Origin: Panagrolaimus kolymaensis
Lineage: Eukaryota > Nematoda > Chromadorea > Rhabditida > Panagrolaimidae
Assembly: GCA_028622995.1 (NCBI GenBank)
Contig: JAJQJQ010000039.1
Location: 1,054,001-1,118,000, forward strand
Direction of reading: 5' to 3'
Length of the DNA stretch: 64,000 nucleotides
Of the stretch, positions 12,953-26,848 are shown in pieces. A program made the translations under genes and the position numbers. Position 1 is the stretch's first letter, and every line of letters begins with the position of its first letter. The notes beneath the pieces are model-generated. The model worked only from the letters and a program-made list of their open reading frames with translations. It did not search any database and was not told the origin of the DNA.

Positions 12953-15648
12953 TTTCTTTGGGAGTGATTTGTAAATCGTGTAAAGTGTCTGAAAGTGGAG
13001 TTGAAGGTAGGAGTAATTTTAAATGGTAAAAATCTTTTAAAAAAAGCGATAAATTTAGAACCTCGACACAAAAATTGGAGGCATTGGAGCGAAAATTGGT
13101 CACGATGAGCGAAATTCTAGTTGACTCTAATTTTTTTATTCTTTACACTAAAAATTTCTAACAAGCCAACAGGTTAATGATTTGGGCTTTTCCCGATTCT
13201 TCTAGATTTTTGTAAAAACGGGATTGAAGCGGGTTAAAAATAAAAAACAAATCGCGAATGAAAAAAAACTATTGGCAAAACAACAGTTTTTTTAACACAC
13301 AAAAATACAACAAAAGAAGAAGCAAGAGATCACTTCTTCTTTTTTTTTACTATTGCTACTTCTTTAGATTTATCTCTTTTTGTTTTTCAATTCCCAAACG
13401 ATCTAAAGGAATATCTTTCACCACAAAAGTTTTTTACGATTGGAAATTTAAAAATCAAATCAGTTTTTTTTTTTTGCAGAAAGAGATAAGAAATACAAAA
13501 ATCTTTGCAGTAAAATAATCGCTTATAAACACAATCGGTGATGATCAATCTGGGGCTGGCTTTTTGATGCTTTAATAATAATAGAAAAAATAACAAGCAA
13601 GCAGAAAAGCAGAAAATAAAACAGGATCATTCAACCAACGTTAAATGTTCAACCGGAAATAATACATACAAAATAATTAACATTTTGCAAAAACAGAAAA
13701 GCGAAAAGATTCTGTTTTCCCATGTTCAATGGTTTTTAATCATCAACGAAAAATTGAATTTTTAGACTCAAAATACATTTTTTGAGTAATGTTTTCATCA
13801 TTGAAAAAAAAGCCAGACGAAAAAAGATTGCCATTTAATGTTTTTATTTACCACACACACAAAAAATTTTGCTTTTTGATAAAAAAATTATTTTAAAACT
13901 GGTATTTACAGTTTTAAGATCAGAAAATAAAGTGAATCAGAGTTTTAGAAGTTTAAAAACGGTTTTCAGATGATAAATAAACTAAACAAAAATTTAGATA
14001 GAGAAAAAAAGGTTGTAAATAAAGTCTCAATTTTTATTACGCACATTTTTAGTTGTTCGATCCTCTCCATTTTTTCACCACTTATATTTAATGGAATTCA
14101 AAAATGATGGCACACTCTATCATTTTTTTAAAGCTGTCTTTTACAAAAAATTGTACGGTAAAAAAGTTAAAGAAAAAAATAGGAGGTTGATTACACTTGG
14201 GGAAACACCATATTTTGCAATAACTTTCATAGTCATATTTTTTATATGACCAAAAAACTCTAGACTTTTGTTCTCTTTTTTTTCTTTAAATTAATATCTC
14301 AGGGGTTCTTCTTTTTACAATTAATATAAATCCCAGGTGTCATAAAAAAAGAAGCCAGGACTTTAAAGAATAAAAAAAAGTAATAATCTATTGAACGAAT
14401 TTCTTTCTGCAAAACCCAGGAAATTAAAAAGAAAGAAAAAGAAAGGTTCGCACCATTGAAAATTAGTTTTTTCCTTTTATCTTAAAAAGACAAAAAAGAA
14501 TTAAACATTTTCTAAGATTGGTTAATTACTCAAAAAAAAAAATTAATATGGATTTATTTAAAAAAATTTGTCGTCAAAAAGCAACAAAAAAAACAATAAT
14601 GAAGACGTACCCTTGTTTTCGTCGCATCTTTTTCCATATATTTTTTTGGTAGTTAGCAACGACAAAAAAATTTATGAAAAGAACTGAAACTTTATGGCAA
14701 CATTTATATTTTTTTATGTTGTTGTTCGTTGCTTTGTTATTTTTTTTCTTCTTCTTCCTTGTTTTTCAAATATCTTGTATGTGTATCATTCGAGACGTTT
14801 CAGCTCAAATATGAAAACATTCGAGAAAATGTTATTAATGTTCCAGAAAATCGAAAATTGGATTTTAGCCAGAGAAAAAAAAGAAATTAATTCAAAAAAC
14901 TAAAACTAAATCTTTGGTTTTGTTATCACAAAGTTTTAAGGATACGGTATTTAAAAAAGAGCGCGAGAAAATAAGAAAAAAATCGAAGATTAAAAAAAAT
15001 GCAACAAATAATAACCCAAAGAACGAGTAGCTTGCTAGTTAGCTTATTCTAAAAATAATGGGTTGAGTGTGAATTTTAAAAATAAAATAAATAATAATAA
15101 TAGGTGAGAAAATAAAAAAGAAAGAAAATGAAAAGAATTTTTAATTCATTACGTCAAAAACTTTTTTTAGGCTGAATTTAGTATTTTTTTCGTTGCATCA
15201 TTTTTTTTGGTGAGAAAGAAAAATAAAAATAATCGGTTAATAATAACGATAACCGTTTTATTTTTAGGGTTTTAAATAATAGCTTTGCTATATTTTTTTT
15301 TCTAAACACATTTTTCCTGTCATATGAGTGCCTTGAAAATTGGGTACCAGAAAGCTTTAAAAAATGTGAAATAGTTTGCAGAAAAATTTGAAAGCCCAAA
15401 GAATAAATTTATATATAATTATCAAAAAATATTTACAAAGTAAAACTCAAAATGAGATCATTCAACCGATTAATTAATTAAAAAATGAAAAACATGAATA
15501 ACAAACAATTATTTGTTTGGATAATGAAAGAAATTATTTTTACATTTTTCGTATAAAAAGCACTATGGGTTTCTTTACATATTTACAACTATGTTACATT
15601 AATATAAGCTAAAACTTTATGTAATTTGTTCAGAACATTGAAAGCTGT
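12953..15648. other. Gene-free spacer between the two 7TM genes
   Basis: AT-rich and low complexity; only short Phe/Lys-rich frames are seen. The near-identity between the two receptor genes stops at the start codon and does not extend into this spacer. I see no RNA gene or repeat here. Confidence 0.5.
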
Positions 15649-16660
15649 TTACACCGATGAAGCAACCATATCACTTCGTTTATATCGATAACAAGAATAA
15701 ACTCTTCGAGACATTTCAGCACAAGTTGAAACATCAAGGGTTGTAGCTATGATTCCATAAGGGCCAATGTAATGATTGGGGTTAATTCCAAAAAACTAAA
15801 ACGGAAATTATTTTTAGTTATGGTTTTGTAGATAACGCTGAAGCTTACGGTATTGGTACAAAATGCAGTAAAATGTGGGAGAAAATCAAATAGCAAAGCC
15901 GCTGTGATAGTCCAAATAACGAGTTTATTCTGAAATAATAAAAAAAGTAAATGCTATTAACAAAATTGAAGTTTTTTTTGACTATAAAACTTTTTATTCA
16001 AACCAATGAACTTACATTTTTGCTGCTTTTAAGTTTTCTCAAATTAGTTTTCTTTGATCGCTGATAAAAAATATAAAACAATAAAGTTCCAACAAAGCTA
16101 TTTAATAATGCAACAACATAACGAACATATACATAACTTGATATGGAATGTTTAACCATCATACAACCAAATGAATAACAATTTGTTGTTTCGGTTTTAG
16201 GCATTTCTTTAGAAATATTTAAAATTATATATGAAGCTCCTAAAAGCGTCAACACAAATATTTCCACCGCGTGAAAAACTCTTCTTTTAAATTGATCAAA
16301 AGTGTGAGGAAATAAAAGTAAAAAGCATCGTTCAATTCCAAGAAATAAAATTGAAGTTGAAATCGTTCCCATCGTTACAAAACAGGGTGAACCAATAAAC
16401 CAAAATAATTTAACATTGTAATTTGGTGCGTTTGGTTTCCAAAAGATGACATTAAAGGAAAGCATAATAAACGCGGAAATAGCAAAAATGGTAGCCAAAA
16501 TAATATAAATTAAAAATGAAATGGATAAACGAATTGTATGAGTTTTTTGAATTATTCCAATTAAAATTGAACCAAATATTATTATTGTATATAATTGTAA
16601 AATCATACATAAAATATATTCACCCAATATTATATATGACATTAATGTTGATAATAACAT
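15649..16660 (-). CDS. Nematode 7TM receptor (copy 2)
   Basis: Exons (minus) 16016-16660, 15849-15929 and 15649-15795 join in frame to 290 aa, with the same intron positions and phases as the copy at 11.9-12.95 kb. The first 76 residues are identical to copy 1; the rest is clearly diverged though alignable (CFVTMGTISTS, LGIERC, YSFGCMM, NPNHYIGPYG). The C-terminal tail is shorter. Likely a chemosensory-type GPCR; ligand unknown. Confidence 0.8.
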
Positions 16661-18999
16661 CCTTTTGAAAAACAGTAAATAACGAAAAGAAGCTGCTAAA
16701 AAAATCAGAATGAATAATAATCTGCTTCAAATACATATTATATCAACTAACGCAAATAACAAAAAATGTAAAAATATTACAAACAAAATGCAAGTAATAG
16801 CGTATCGCCACGAAGAAGCTCTTCCACAACAAAAAAAAACATAGTTGCAGTTTAAAACTACATACGTAAAAAATAATTATTGTTTACCCTTGCTTGTTTA
16901 TGTCCATCAAAGCCACATTAAAAGCCTACTATTGTTTTATTTTGTGTATTTGATTCTTTTTGTTTGTTTGCAGATACTAAAAAACCCTCTTCCTCACCCC
17001 CGTCAATGAAGAAGCTTACGAATAAACGTAAGCATAAAACAAAGAAACAAAAGTAATGCCACCGCATTTGAGACCTCACTAGGTTGTTGTTTTTATTTTT
17101 TCATAGAAAAACAATTGTCTGCTGCCCAAAATAAAGCCAAAAAAACTGATGATGAAGTTAAATGTCACCATCATCATTATAATTAATTTCGCATCTTTTT
17201 TTTCATTTTATATTTCGCCAAAAAAAATATGTTTGACATTACAACTGCTTCTCTGAATTATTTAAAAAGGAAGAATAACAACCCAACGGGAATGAGATCT
17301 GAATGAGGGTTAACAAAAAAATGACTGGGCACAATAATTTATGAAAGCAAATACTTTATTGATAGTTAGATATTTTTAAAAAGAAACGTGGATGATAAAA
17401 TTAAAAAGAAGTAATGGAAAAAGAAAAATAACTAAGCTTTGTAGCTTCGAATTATTTCAACTTCCTTGAACATACAAAGTCATAAAGGTTTGAATCCATT
17501 CTACAGACATATTTTTACAAACAAAAAAATCAAGAAAAACGACTCTCTAATTTTTATATTTCTTATTTTCATCTTCCTTGGTTTGACTTTCTAAAACAAT
17601 TTTTAACATTCTCCCAAACCAAATCAAACCAAAACACACTTGTTATTCCATCAAACCCCGAAAACTGTATAATTTATGTATGGAAAATTCCAAAAATTCT
17701 TCAAGGAGGAGCTATCAAAAAACAAAACAAAAAACAACAAAGAAGTATGCTGCGAATAATGAGAAGGAATAATGAGGTTCATCATCATCGTTAAGCTTAA
17801 GCTACTTCTCAGTGTTATTGACTACATTTCATTAATTTTGTTCCTTTCAAACAAAAGACATTAATTTTGCAGAAGAAAATAGGCTAGCAAAAAGCAGAAA
17901 AGAGAATCTTCCATTCCACAAAAAAAAAATACATAGGCTTTCTTCGATGGGTGCCACGAAAAAAAATCTAGCCACATATTTTTTCTTCTTCATTGTTTTG
18001 ATTTTTTACTTTATTTTAATACTGCACAAATCTTATTTTCAGATGAAAAAAAAATTTCAAAACGAGCGAGAAAAAAAAAGATGTTTGAAACTCATCGATA
18101 ATGTTCCTAAAAATATTGAGCAACATCAGCTACTTGCTTTCCCGAGAATAGAAACAAAAAAAAATTGAAAAATAACTTCCGTGTCTCGTTTTATTTTGAT
18201 TTCTTATTTTAATAAATATTCGAAAAATGAAAAGCAAGATGAACGTTACACAAAATAAAACATTTTTATATTTATATCCGAAGACCATCATCGTTTTTAA
18301 AGGGGTTGAGCCTAGATAAAACTTGGCAGCAGCAGCAACGGCATCATCAACCAAAGTGTTATGTTGCTGTGATACCGTAATGACCTTGTTGATTTTAGAA
18401 ATGCAAAAAAAAGTTTTTCGAATCTTTACTTTCTTTGCAAAAAATTATTTATTATTTTATTTTATGTAAAGACGACGGCGGACGACCTTTCAAAAATATT
18501 TTTATGATTACTAGTTGTAACCTAGCAATATATTATTAGTGGTGTTATTTTTTTGCTTTCGAGACATCAAAAAACGATGGTTTAATTGGACTACAAAATT
18601 TGACATTTTTTCTTTTATTTGAAAGTCAAACACCACGTTTTTTTGTTATGTTGTTTTTATCTGACTAACAAGATGAGAAAGCTTTCCATTTATTCAAGCT
18701 TGAACAAAGCATCCTCACCATTACTAATGATGCGAAGGAGTCACTAATTAACATACTGTCGTCTAATAATCCTATGGATTATCTCTCTGCCAAACATGTT
18801 TATTTTTGTCTCAATAAAAAAATGGAACCACCATAACACAACAAAGAATCCAAAACAAAGAAAAATAAGGAAAAAGGTTTCAAATTAAGATAATTACACA
18901 TTTTGATAAGTGAAAAGAAAATTTATTATGACTACATAAAACATTAAAATAGTAATTTACATAGCTAACAATACAAAACATAAGTAAAATACATACAAT
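16661..18999. other. Gene-poor spacer
   Basis: Mostly AT-rich low-complexity DNA. One possible orphan terminal exon (16974-17056) is listed separately. A reverse-strand AATAAA at about 18922-18927 is the likely poly(A) signal of the isocitrate dehydrogenase gene. Confidence 0.5.
16974..17056 (+). other. Possible orphan terminal exon (basic tail)
   Basis: After an acceptor-like TTTGTTTGCAG, an open frame needing one 5' base encodes a Pro/Ser stretch and then a strongly basic Lys/Arg tail (NKRKHKTKKQK) ending in TAA. Composition is less AT-rich than its surroundings. It could be the last exon of a plus-strand gene with a long upstream intron, but no upstream exon was found. Confidence 0.2.
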
Positions 19000-20405
19000 C
19001 TAACGGCCTTGTTTTTTAGCCAAATTACTAGCAATTTTATCCATAAATTCGAAAGTATTGAGATAATCATTGCGGCCAACACCTGCTGCGCCTTTGATAC
19101 AGATGGCGAGATCCTTCGTCATAGAGCCAGCTTCCATAGTTTCGATACAAACATCTTCAAGATTTGTTGCAAAAGCTTTGAGTGCTTCATTATTATCAAG
19201 TTTGGCACGATGAGCAAGACCACGAGTCCAAGCGAAGATAGAAGCGATGGGATTGGTGGAAGTTTCTTGACCTTTTTGATGTTGACGAAAATGACGAGTA
19301 ACAGTTCCATGTGCAGCTTCAGCTTCCACCGTTTTACCATCAGGACAAATGAGAACAGAAGTCATAAGTCCAAGTGATCCATAACCTCTGAAAAAAATCT
19401 TTATTGTTGCCGTAAGTAAAAGAAGAAAGTAAGCTTACTGTGCAACACTGTCAGATTGAACATCACCATCATAATTCTTGCAAGCCCATACAAATCCACC
19501 TTCTGATTTCATAGCTTGAGCAACCATATCATCGATGAGACGATGTTCATACCAGATCTTCTTAGCTTCGTATTTGCTCTTGTATTGTTTTTCATAAATT
19601 TCTTCGAAAATATCCTTGAAACGACCATCATATTGCTTGAGAATAGTATTCTTAGTGCTAAAAAAACTTTGATTATGAAAGGAAGATGCTATGCTAAAAA
19701 AACTTACCTCAAATAAAGAGGATATTCACGATCGAGAGCATAAACAAAGCAAGCATGAGCAAAATCTTTAATACTTTCATCAGTATTGTACATTCCAATA
19801 GCAACACCAGGTCCAGAGAATTCGAAAACTTCATGATTGATAGTTTGACCGCCACTTTTTGGAGTAAAACGAAGTTCAAGTTTACCAGCACCAGGAACAA
19901 CGAAATCGGTAGCTTTGTATTGATCAGCATGCGCATGACGTCCAATGATGATAGGTTTGGTCCAGGTAGTGACAAGTCGAGGAATGTTCTTGCAAATGAT
20001 AGGTTCACGGAAAACAGTGCCACCAAGAATATTACGAATAGTTCCATTTGGTGATTTCCACATCTTCTTCAATTTGAATTCTTCCACACGAGCTTCATCA
20101 GGAGTAATGGTGGCACATTTGATAGCAACATTATATTTCTTTGTAGCTTCTGCAGCATCAATGGTTACTTGATCATTAGTTTCATCACGATGTGGAAGCC
20201 CAAGATCAAAATATTTGATGTCGATGTCGAGATATGGGAGGATAAGCTTCTTCTTGATATCAGACCAAATAATTCTTGTCATTTCATCCCCATCCATATC
20301 AACCACGGGATTAGCAACTTTGATTTTTGATGATGTTGCAAGGCATCGAGCAGCAGATGTTAATGGTGACGTCGTAAAGAGAAGTTGAGCTGAGGATCGA
20401 AGCAT
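19000..20405 (-). CDS. idh-2: Mitochondrial NADP-dependent isocitrate dehydrogenase
   Basis: Oxidatively decarboxylates isocitrate to 2-oxoglutarate, making NADPH. Exons (minus) 19708-20405, 19439-19657 and 19000-19387 join in frame to 434 aa, the usual family length. Residues 1-27 form an Arg/Ser/Thr-rich, acid-free mitochondrial presequence. Family motifs include [26 protein letters not shown], and the isocitrate/isopropylmalate dehydrogenase signature [19 protein letters not shown] split by the second intron. [11 protein letters not shown] follows. No peroxisomal SKL end is present, so the mitochondrial isoform is favoured. An acceptor-like TTTTTTCAG lies about 18 bp before the ATG, suggesting trans-splicing. 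The poly(A) signal is near 18925. Confidence 0.95.
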
Positions 20406-22471
20406 CTTTGATTGGTCTGATTCTGAAAAAATAAAGAATTTAGAATGATAAAGACCATAAAAAGTTGGAAAAAACGAACAAATATTTCAAAAAATCAGAC
20501 TACCGCGTTTTCTCTCTCATTTTTTTTGTCTTCAACGCGCGCAAAAATGTTATGCATATTCTCCATTTTTTGGAGCTGTCGTTGTAACAACACCCATTGA
20601 ATGACTGTTTTTAAAATAACCTTCCACAGATTTTATCAAAGTGGAAAAAGAAAAATATTTTTACAAACTCAACTCTCAGACTTTCAAATTTTTGTATTCC
20701 TTAAAAAGAAGGCTTGGCTTGGTCACAAGAAAAAGTGCGTCATTGAAAAATGATTGATTTCCATCCATTTAACCCCATGAATTTCATAGGAGTTATTATG
20801 ACTCTTGCATGAAATAAAAAATGAGTGGTTCTTTTTTTTGCAGCAACTTCTTATCACAGAAAAAAACGTGGAACAATCAAAAAATGAAGCCCAAGGTCAA
20901 GGAAGATCATTGATTCATTGCTGTAAATTGGCAGCAGCAGTAAGCAAACTATAAAAGCAATCAAGACTTGGAGGAAATGAATGATAGACGATTATGACCT
21001 TTATCTAAATTTCATTATGGTTGTAATGATAAAAGAAAGTTTGGCTGAAACCCAAAATGATAACGAAAAATACGTGGAAAAATAATGAAAAGAATTTTAC
21101 AAAATTGTGGTTATGTCGCATTGGTGGACAAATGAGTTTCTGACCTCATGAGATTTTCAATCATCAAAATAAAATTACAAACTCTCAAAGCAAGAATTTC
21201 CCCATAGTTAAAATCCCTATAACGATATCAAGAAAGTTACCTTCATTCTCCATATTTCACATATGCTAACAGCTTCAACAAAATAATACACTATTCAATC
21301 AAAAGATGAAAACGAAATGTAATCGACAGAGAAGAACAAAAAAAGTGAGAAAGAATTGAATCAAAGTGAATGAACAAGAAAGGCAAAATAGGGGAGAGTT
21401 ATTAGAATTACAATATACTAATGAGTTCTTGGTAAGAGCCATGGGCAATTAAAAAAAATGAAGGAAGAAGGTTGATTTTAGACAAGCAGCTCTAACTTTC
21501 CGACAAACAATCCTTCAGCTCCATTGCTTGGTACAACTGATTTTTTTTGTTCAGAAAGTAAAAATTGGCGCAAGCAATGTTGCTTGAAATAAAAAAATCG
21601 ATTTTGACCTTTTCATCCATCATTCGCAAATGGAATAAGCAAGCTTTGGTCTAGCATTATATTATGCTTCGATGGCGAGAAACTAAATCAATGAAAATGA
21701 GCGCCATAATCGAAATCTCTCTCTCTCTCTTGCGATTATTAGACGACGACCATGTTCAAAATCCAAAGGTTAATAAGTAAGTCGTCTGCTTAAAATTTTT
21801 TTAACTTTTTCATCCATCAATCAAGCAGCAGCAGTAGCAACAAAAGCAATTCATTCATTTTTTCTCTCCTCATTTTTTTCTTGAAAGCCATGGTAAGTAA
21901 AAAAGCTAGGTAGGTACACCTCCGTATTTTTTTAAACCAAATGAAACAGTTGCAACATTTTTTTTTATGCAGAACGAAAACGAAAGGGAAAAGAAAAAAA
22001 CATATAACAAAGAAAAGAAGAAAGAAGGGCCATGGTCGTCATCGTTGTTCTCGCTGGCCGCCACTAAAACACACAGCAGACGACAGCATTGCTCTCACTC
22101 GTAATGTCTCTTTCTTTTTTTTTCTGCTAAAAAGAAGCAAGCAAAGCTCCAAGCATTCATTCATTTTGTTCGTTCAAAATGTTTGTACTTCACTTCCACG
22201 TGATAAAACAACAGCTGCAAGCATAATATTCTCATAAGAAAATATCGTGCAAATATCTTTCTTTCTTCTTCGCTGACCTTTGAGCTTCTTCGCATTGCTT
22301 AAGTTTTTTTAAAAGAAAAAAAGAAGAAAGTTAGGTAGTTAAAAACTTTAAATAAACAAATACTTTTATTAATAAACTTTTTTCAAACAAAAAAAATGTT
22401 AAAAGATTGCATTGTAAAAATATCGGATAATCAAGCAAAAAAATAATATTTGAGTTACATTTTTAGTTTTA
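20406..22471. other. Intergenic region
   Basis: No gene seen. A CT run lies near 21718-21731. Short open frames (for example near 21941-22237) are Lys/Phe-rich and lack splice partners. Confidence 0.5.
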
Positions 22472-23117
22472 TCATGGCTGTTTGGGAATGTCGACGCTTT
22501 CGGCGCTGATATAACCTATAGCATTACAATACCAATTATTTTTGCAATAACAATTTTGCAATTTTTTTTTATTTGATGCGGTAGTCATTTGACATTCTAT
22601 AAAATTTAAAGTGTTAAAAAAGACTAAGGTTATTGGAAACTAGTAGCTAAAGCTTCACTTTTCGGCGGTTACTGCAACAGACTATCATGACCCAAGAATC
22701 ACACCACTAAAAGCTAGCTAGTATTCCAAAAAAGTGTGTACCGTAAACGACAGGTTGAATTGGAGCAGAAAGAGTGCAACCAAGGGTAATTCCATTTGAA
22801 TATCCATTTCTTCCTTGATAACAATATGCACCTTTACAAGTTGTATTTTCATTACAATATTTTGTAAGATCTTTAGCATATTCGGGTATCACACAATCAT
22901 AACATGGAATATAATGGGCAAATGGTAAAGGAGGATGATAATCTATATAAGCTCCAGAATTGAAAACTAGAAGAGACAATATAAAGGAGTTTATAATTTT
23001 TGGAGACGAGGATAACTTACAATTATTAGCATCATCATCCTCATCACAAAATGAAAAAGGAAAAATAAGGAAAAATAAAGTTAGAAAAATTCTTACAGAC
23101 AATAACCGGCTCAACAT
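22472..23117 (-). CDS. ET-module-like secreted Cys-rich protein
   Basis: Exons (minus) 23021-23117, 22742-22966 and 22472-22596 join in frame to 148 aa. A signal peptide (LLSVRIFLTLFFLIFPFSFC) is followed by an Asp-rich patch and a compact Cys domain: C-Y-D-C, C-x5-C-K-G-A-Y-C-Y, L-G-C, then in the last exon E-C, C-Y-C and W-Y-C-N. This spacing resembles the nematode ET module (eight to ten Cys, extracellular). The last exon has no ATG and is found only by splice phase; without it the domain lacks its last four or five Cys. An upstream ATG-less extension exists, but this ATG gives the best signal peptide. Function unknown. Confidence 0.7.
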
Positions 23118-24294
23118 AGCTTTAACTTTGTTTGAGAAATTCAAGAAGAAGAAAAGGATGGATGAAGTAAAAAATAAAAAGAGATAAAAGAAAAATAATA
23201 GATAGCAACAAGGCAATTACAATCCAATGAGATAATGACAACGATTACTATAACAACATGGAAAGGAAAAATAATAATTTACCAAAAAATGGAAATGAAT
23301 CTTAGAAAAATGGAAACTAAACTTAATGGGAGAGAATTTTACCAAAACATAATACCAACTTAAATTTTAGTGTTTCATAAAATCTTTTAGTTGGCAGGCA
23401 AATTGATTGGAAAATAAGTTGATAAATTTATGGACGTTTGTTTGGAAGCATCCAGCATTTCCAAAAGAAAAAGCGGTTAAATTTTAATCCTAATCAGCTA
23501 TGAATAACATTTACTATAATCAAAATTCCTTAATAGCAAAAGAAAGTGCGAAACAAAATCCAAGCCTATGAAATCCAAACTGAAGTATTCCTTCATTAAC
23601 GCCTCCAAACTTGCAATAAAACCTTTTTCAAATTTCTATGGTTTCTTTTTCTTTCCTCCAAAAAAACTCCATTATTAGCTCCAATCGATAAAATAATCTA
23701 AAGTATATCTGAAGCTAATTTATGAATGATGATGCACTTGCCAAAAAAAACATACAAACAACAAACAACTACGATGAAAAGCTAGCAGCATTCGTGGTTT
23801 CAAATGATTGGATGCTATAAAAAAATGCCAGCGTGTCAAAACTTTTTTCTTCTCGATATTTAGCTTCTGTATTTTTTGTTAGAGCAAAAAATTGATTTCT
23901 ATCAAAATTTTGTAAATAAAACTTTCATAATTTTCAATGACATCAAAATTTTAATAATCTGAAATGTTAGTTCGACGTTTCCAGAAACATTTTTTTGTTT
24001 GTTATTTTGCATAAAAATAATTTCCCTGATTGATAAATATTTTTCTTGTTAGGATTTTTTTATTCAATGGGAAATTCGACGTCAGCTTATTGCTTGATTT
24101 TTGAGATTGTTTGACAATGAAAAAAAATTCTTTAACTTTTTTGTTTCAATCATTTTTTTTTCGTTTTTGCTTTTGAACGCGGCTGTCTTTGTTCGTGAAC
24201 TTTATTCGAGAAAGTTTTTGTACGCTGCTTTATTGATAGATAGATTTTGTTGATGTTTGATTTTGTAATAATAATATTTTTGTGATTTCAGCAA
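23118..24294. other. Intergenic region, divergent promoters
   Basis: Lies between the minus-strand ET-like gene and plus-strand dnj-7 and should hold both 5' regions. Ends in TTGTGATTTCAG just 4 bp before the dnj-7 ATG, an outron-like acceptor for spliced-leader addition. Nothing else stands out. Confidence 0.45.
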
Positions 24295-26309
24295 ATGTGG
24301 GAATTAATTTACCGAATAACTTCATTTTATGTTCTTGGGCTGTATTATGTCAATGCTGGTGAGTACTTTTACTATATAATGAAGCTTCTTTTCTATGAAT
24401 GATTGTAACAAACGATGCAACTTTATGGCTAATATAACAATATTATGAACTAAAGAAATTTTTGATGGCAATAATTTGATTATTTTATTGTTTGAAAATG
24501 CAACGCTTACATATTTGAGAGATTTTGTTACAACTGGAATCCAGACATTTACTAATCTTCTCTTTTATTTTCAGTCTTAGCAAATACTGCTCAAGAAGTG
24601 GAGAAACATCTTGAACTTGGTAAACAATTTTTATCAAAAGGTCAATTTGCTGATGCTTTAACACACTATCATGCTGCAATAGAACTTGATCCAACCAACT
24701 ATCAAACATATTATCGTCGTGCAACAGTTTTATTAGCAAGTGGTAAAGTTAAAGCTGCTTTACCTGATTTGGATAAAGTTGTTGAACTTAAACCTGATTT
24801 CACTGCCGTATGTTTACTTTATTATTCTTTGATTTCTTTATAATTTCTTGCTTCTTTAGGCTTTAATTCAACGTGGTAATCTTCTCATCAAACAAGGAAA
24901 ATTCGATGATGCTGCAGCGGATTTTAAGCGAGTACTAAAGAATGATTCCAACAACGATGAGGTTAAAGAAAAGCTATCAATCATTGATAAACTGCGAGAA
25001 TGGACCGAACAATCATATGATTATTTTGAAAATAATGACTTCCATAACGCTGAATCTTTACTAGACAAAGTGTTGGAGCACTCTCAATGGGATCCTGATC
25101 TTCATCGTCGAAGAGCAAAGTGCCGTCAAGCTCGTGGTGATATTCAAAATGCAATTTCTGATATTCGTGCCATTTCTAAACTTGTTCCTGATTCAACTGA
25201 AGCGTATTTAGAAATTTCAAAGATGTATTATGGAATTGGTGACATTCAAAACTCACTAAGGTTAGCTTTTTATCCTTCATCACGTTGTAATATCGGTATA
25301 CGTTTTAGTCAAGTTCGCGAATGCCTTAAGCTCAACCCTGATCATAAGGAATGTTTCCCATTTTACAAGAAAGCTAAGAAGCTTCAAAAAATGCGTGAAT
25401 CTTTGGAAGAATTTGTTTCAAAAGAAGATTGGACTAAATGCCTTGAAAAAGCTCAACAAATCCTCAAATTTGAACAAGAAGTCGACAACGTACAAATGGA
25501 TGTTTATCGTCATACTTGTAAATGCAATCTTCATGCTGGTCATGTTGCTGAAGCAATAAATGAATGTACAGAAGTTTTAAAATATGTTGATGAGAATGAT
25601 TTGGACGTTTTATGCGATCGTGCTGAAGCTTATATTGTTAGCGAACAATTTGATAAAGGTTTGCTTTAGCGTCTTGTTTCATTCATAATGAATCTTTTTA
25701 TTTTTCAGCTGTTGACGACTTCCAAAAAGCTTTGAGCGCTCATGATGGTAACCGACGAGCAAAAGAAGGCCTTCAACGAGCTCAAAAATTGTTAAAGCAA
25801 TCGAAGAAGCGTGATTATTATAAAATCTTGGGCGTCAAGCGGTAAGCTTATTTCTTCATAATACCTTATTGCAAATGACTTTATGTGAAGGTGGATGATG
25901 CTTGATTTTATGACGAAAATAACACCATTCCATTTCATTGATTGCTTTATTTATAAACTTTTCTTTCATTGTTATATTAGATTCGTATAACTAATTGAAA
26001 CATATTTTTAGGAACGCAAACAAGCAACAAATTAATAAAGCTTACCGAAAGCTTGCTCAACAATGGCATCCTGATCTTTTCCAAGATGATGAAGAAAAGA
26101 AAAGAGCTCAAGAAAAGTTTATCGATATTGCTGCAGCGAAGGACGTTCTCAATGATCCAGAAAAACGACAAAGATTCGACCAAGGTGATGATCCTCTTGA
26201 TCCTGAATCGCAACAAGGTGGCGGACATGGCTTCCATGGTGATCCATTTGGTCATGGTTTTCCATTTGGTGGTGGAGATGGATCATATTCCTTCAAATTC
26301 AACTTTTAG
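24295..26309 (+). CDS. dnj-7: ER co-chaperone DNAJC3/P58IPK (dnj-7)
   Basis: Luminal ER co-chaperone of BiP in the unfolded-protein response. Exons 24295-24358, 24575-24807, 24860-25260, 25309-25658, 25709-25841 and 26012-26309 join in frame to 492 aa, close to the mammalian length. It has an N-terminal signal peptide (residues 1-22), about nine tetratricopeptide repeats (from ELGKQFLSKGQFADAL onward), then a J domain (about 382-450) with the HPD triad at 413-415 that stimulates Hsp70. A Gly/His/Phe-rich tail (HGFHGDPFGHGFPFGG) follows. The 25261-25308 intron keeps open frame, so the uncut reading is a plausible mis-annotation. An SL-type acceptor lies 4 bp before the ATG. Confidence 0.95.
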
Positions 26310-26848
26310 CTTTCTATTTCAAATCTATCTCGTTATTGTTTTTAACCTCGGGTGTGCCGTTTGAAAACTTCAATGGATCAAAGAAAGATAATCACTTATA
26401 GTTAATTCGTTTATTTTTGCGTTTAATTTTTTTGATATGTTTTTTTGTTTTTGAAAGTGCCTGATTTTGTATTGTTCTAGTGCATTATTAATTTATTTAT
26501 TATATGTTAAAGTTTTATTGTATGCAAAAAAATAATTTATTGATTTGATTAAATGTTATTGTTACCAAAGTTTTTTTTGAAGCGTTATTAAAGGTTAAAA
26601 ATGGTACCTTTGGAATTTTTCTTAGACAGTTTGATCTTTGCCTAACTAACTGTAGCGATAGCATACTTGTTTAACAGAAAATCGATCGCTTTCTTGTTTC
26701 GTGTTCTTTTGCAAGCACGAAGCTTGACTAATTTTGCATATGTGAGAATGATTTTAAACAATCTTCACTTTTATCGTTTCTTGCTACTCGATTTCACATT
26801 CGTTTAAAGTTTTATGACATTTTTCATTTTTCAGGAACGAAACTAATA
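26310..26848. other. Spacer between dnj-7 and MIC10
   Basis: AT-rich, no gene. It ends with CATTTTTCAG about 14 bp upstream of the MIC10 ATG, a candidate spliced-leader acceptor. Confidence 0.5.

Noticed and set aside
22960..23187. Plus-strand ORF over the ET-like gene
   Set aside because: It crosses the signal-peptide exon and an intron of the minus-strand gene and has low-complexity Lys/Arg content.
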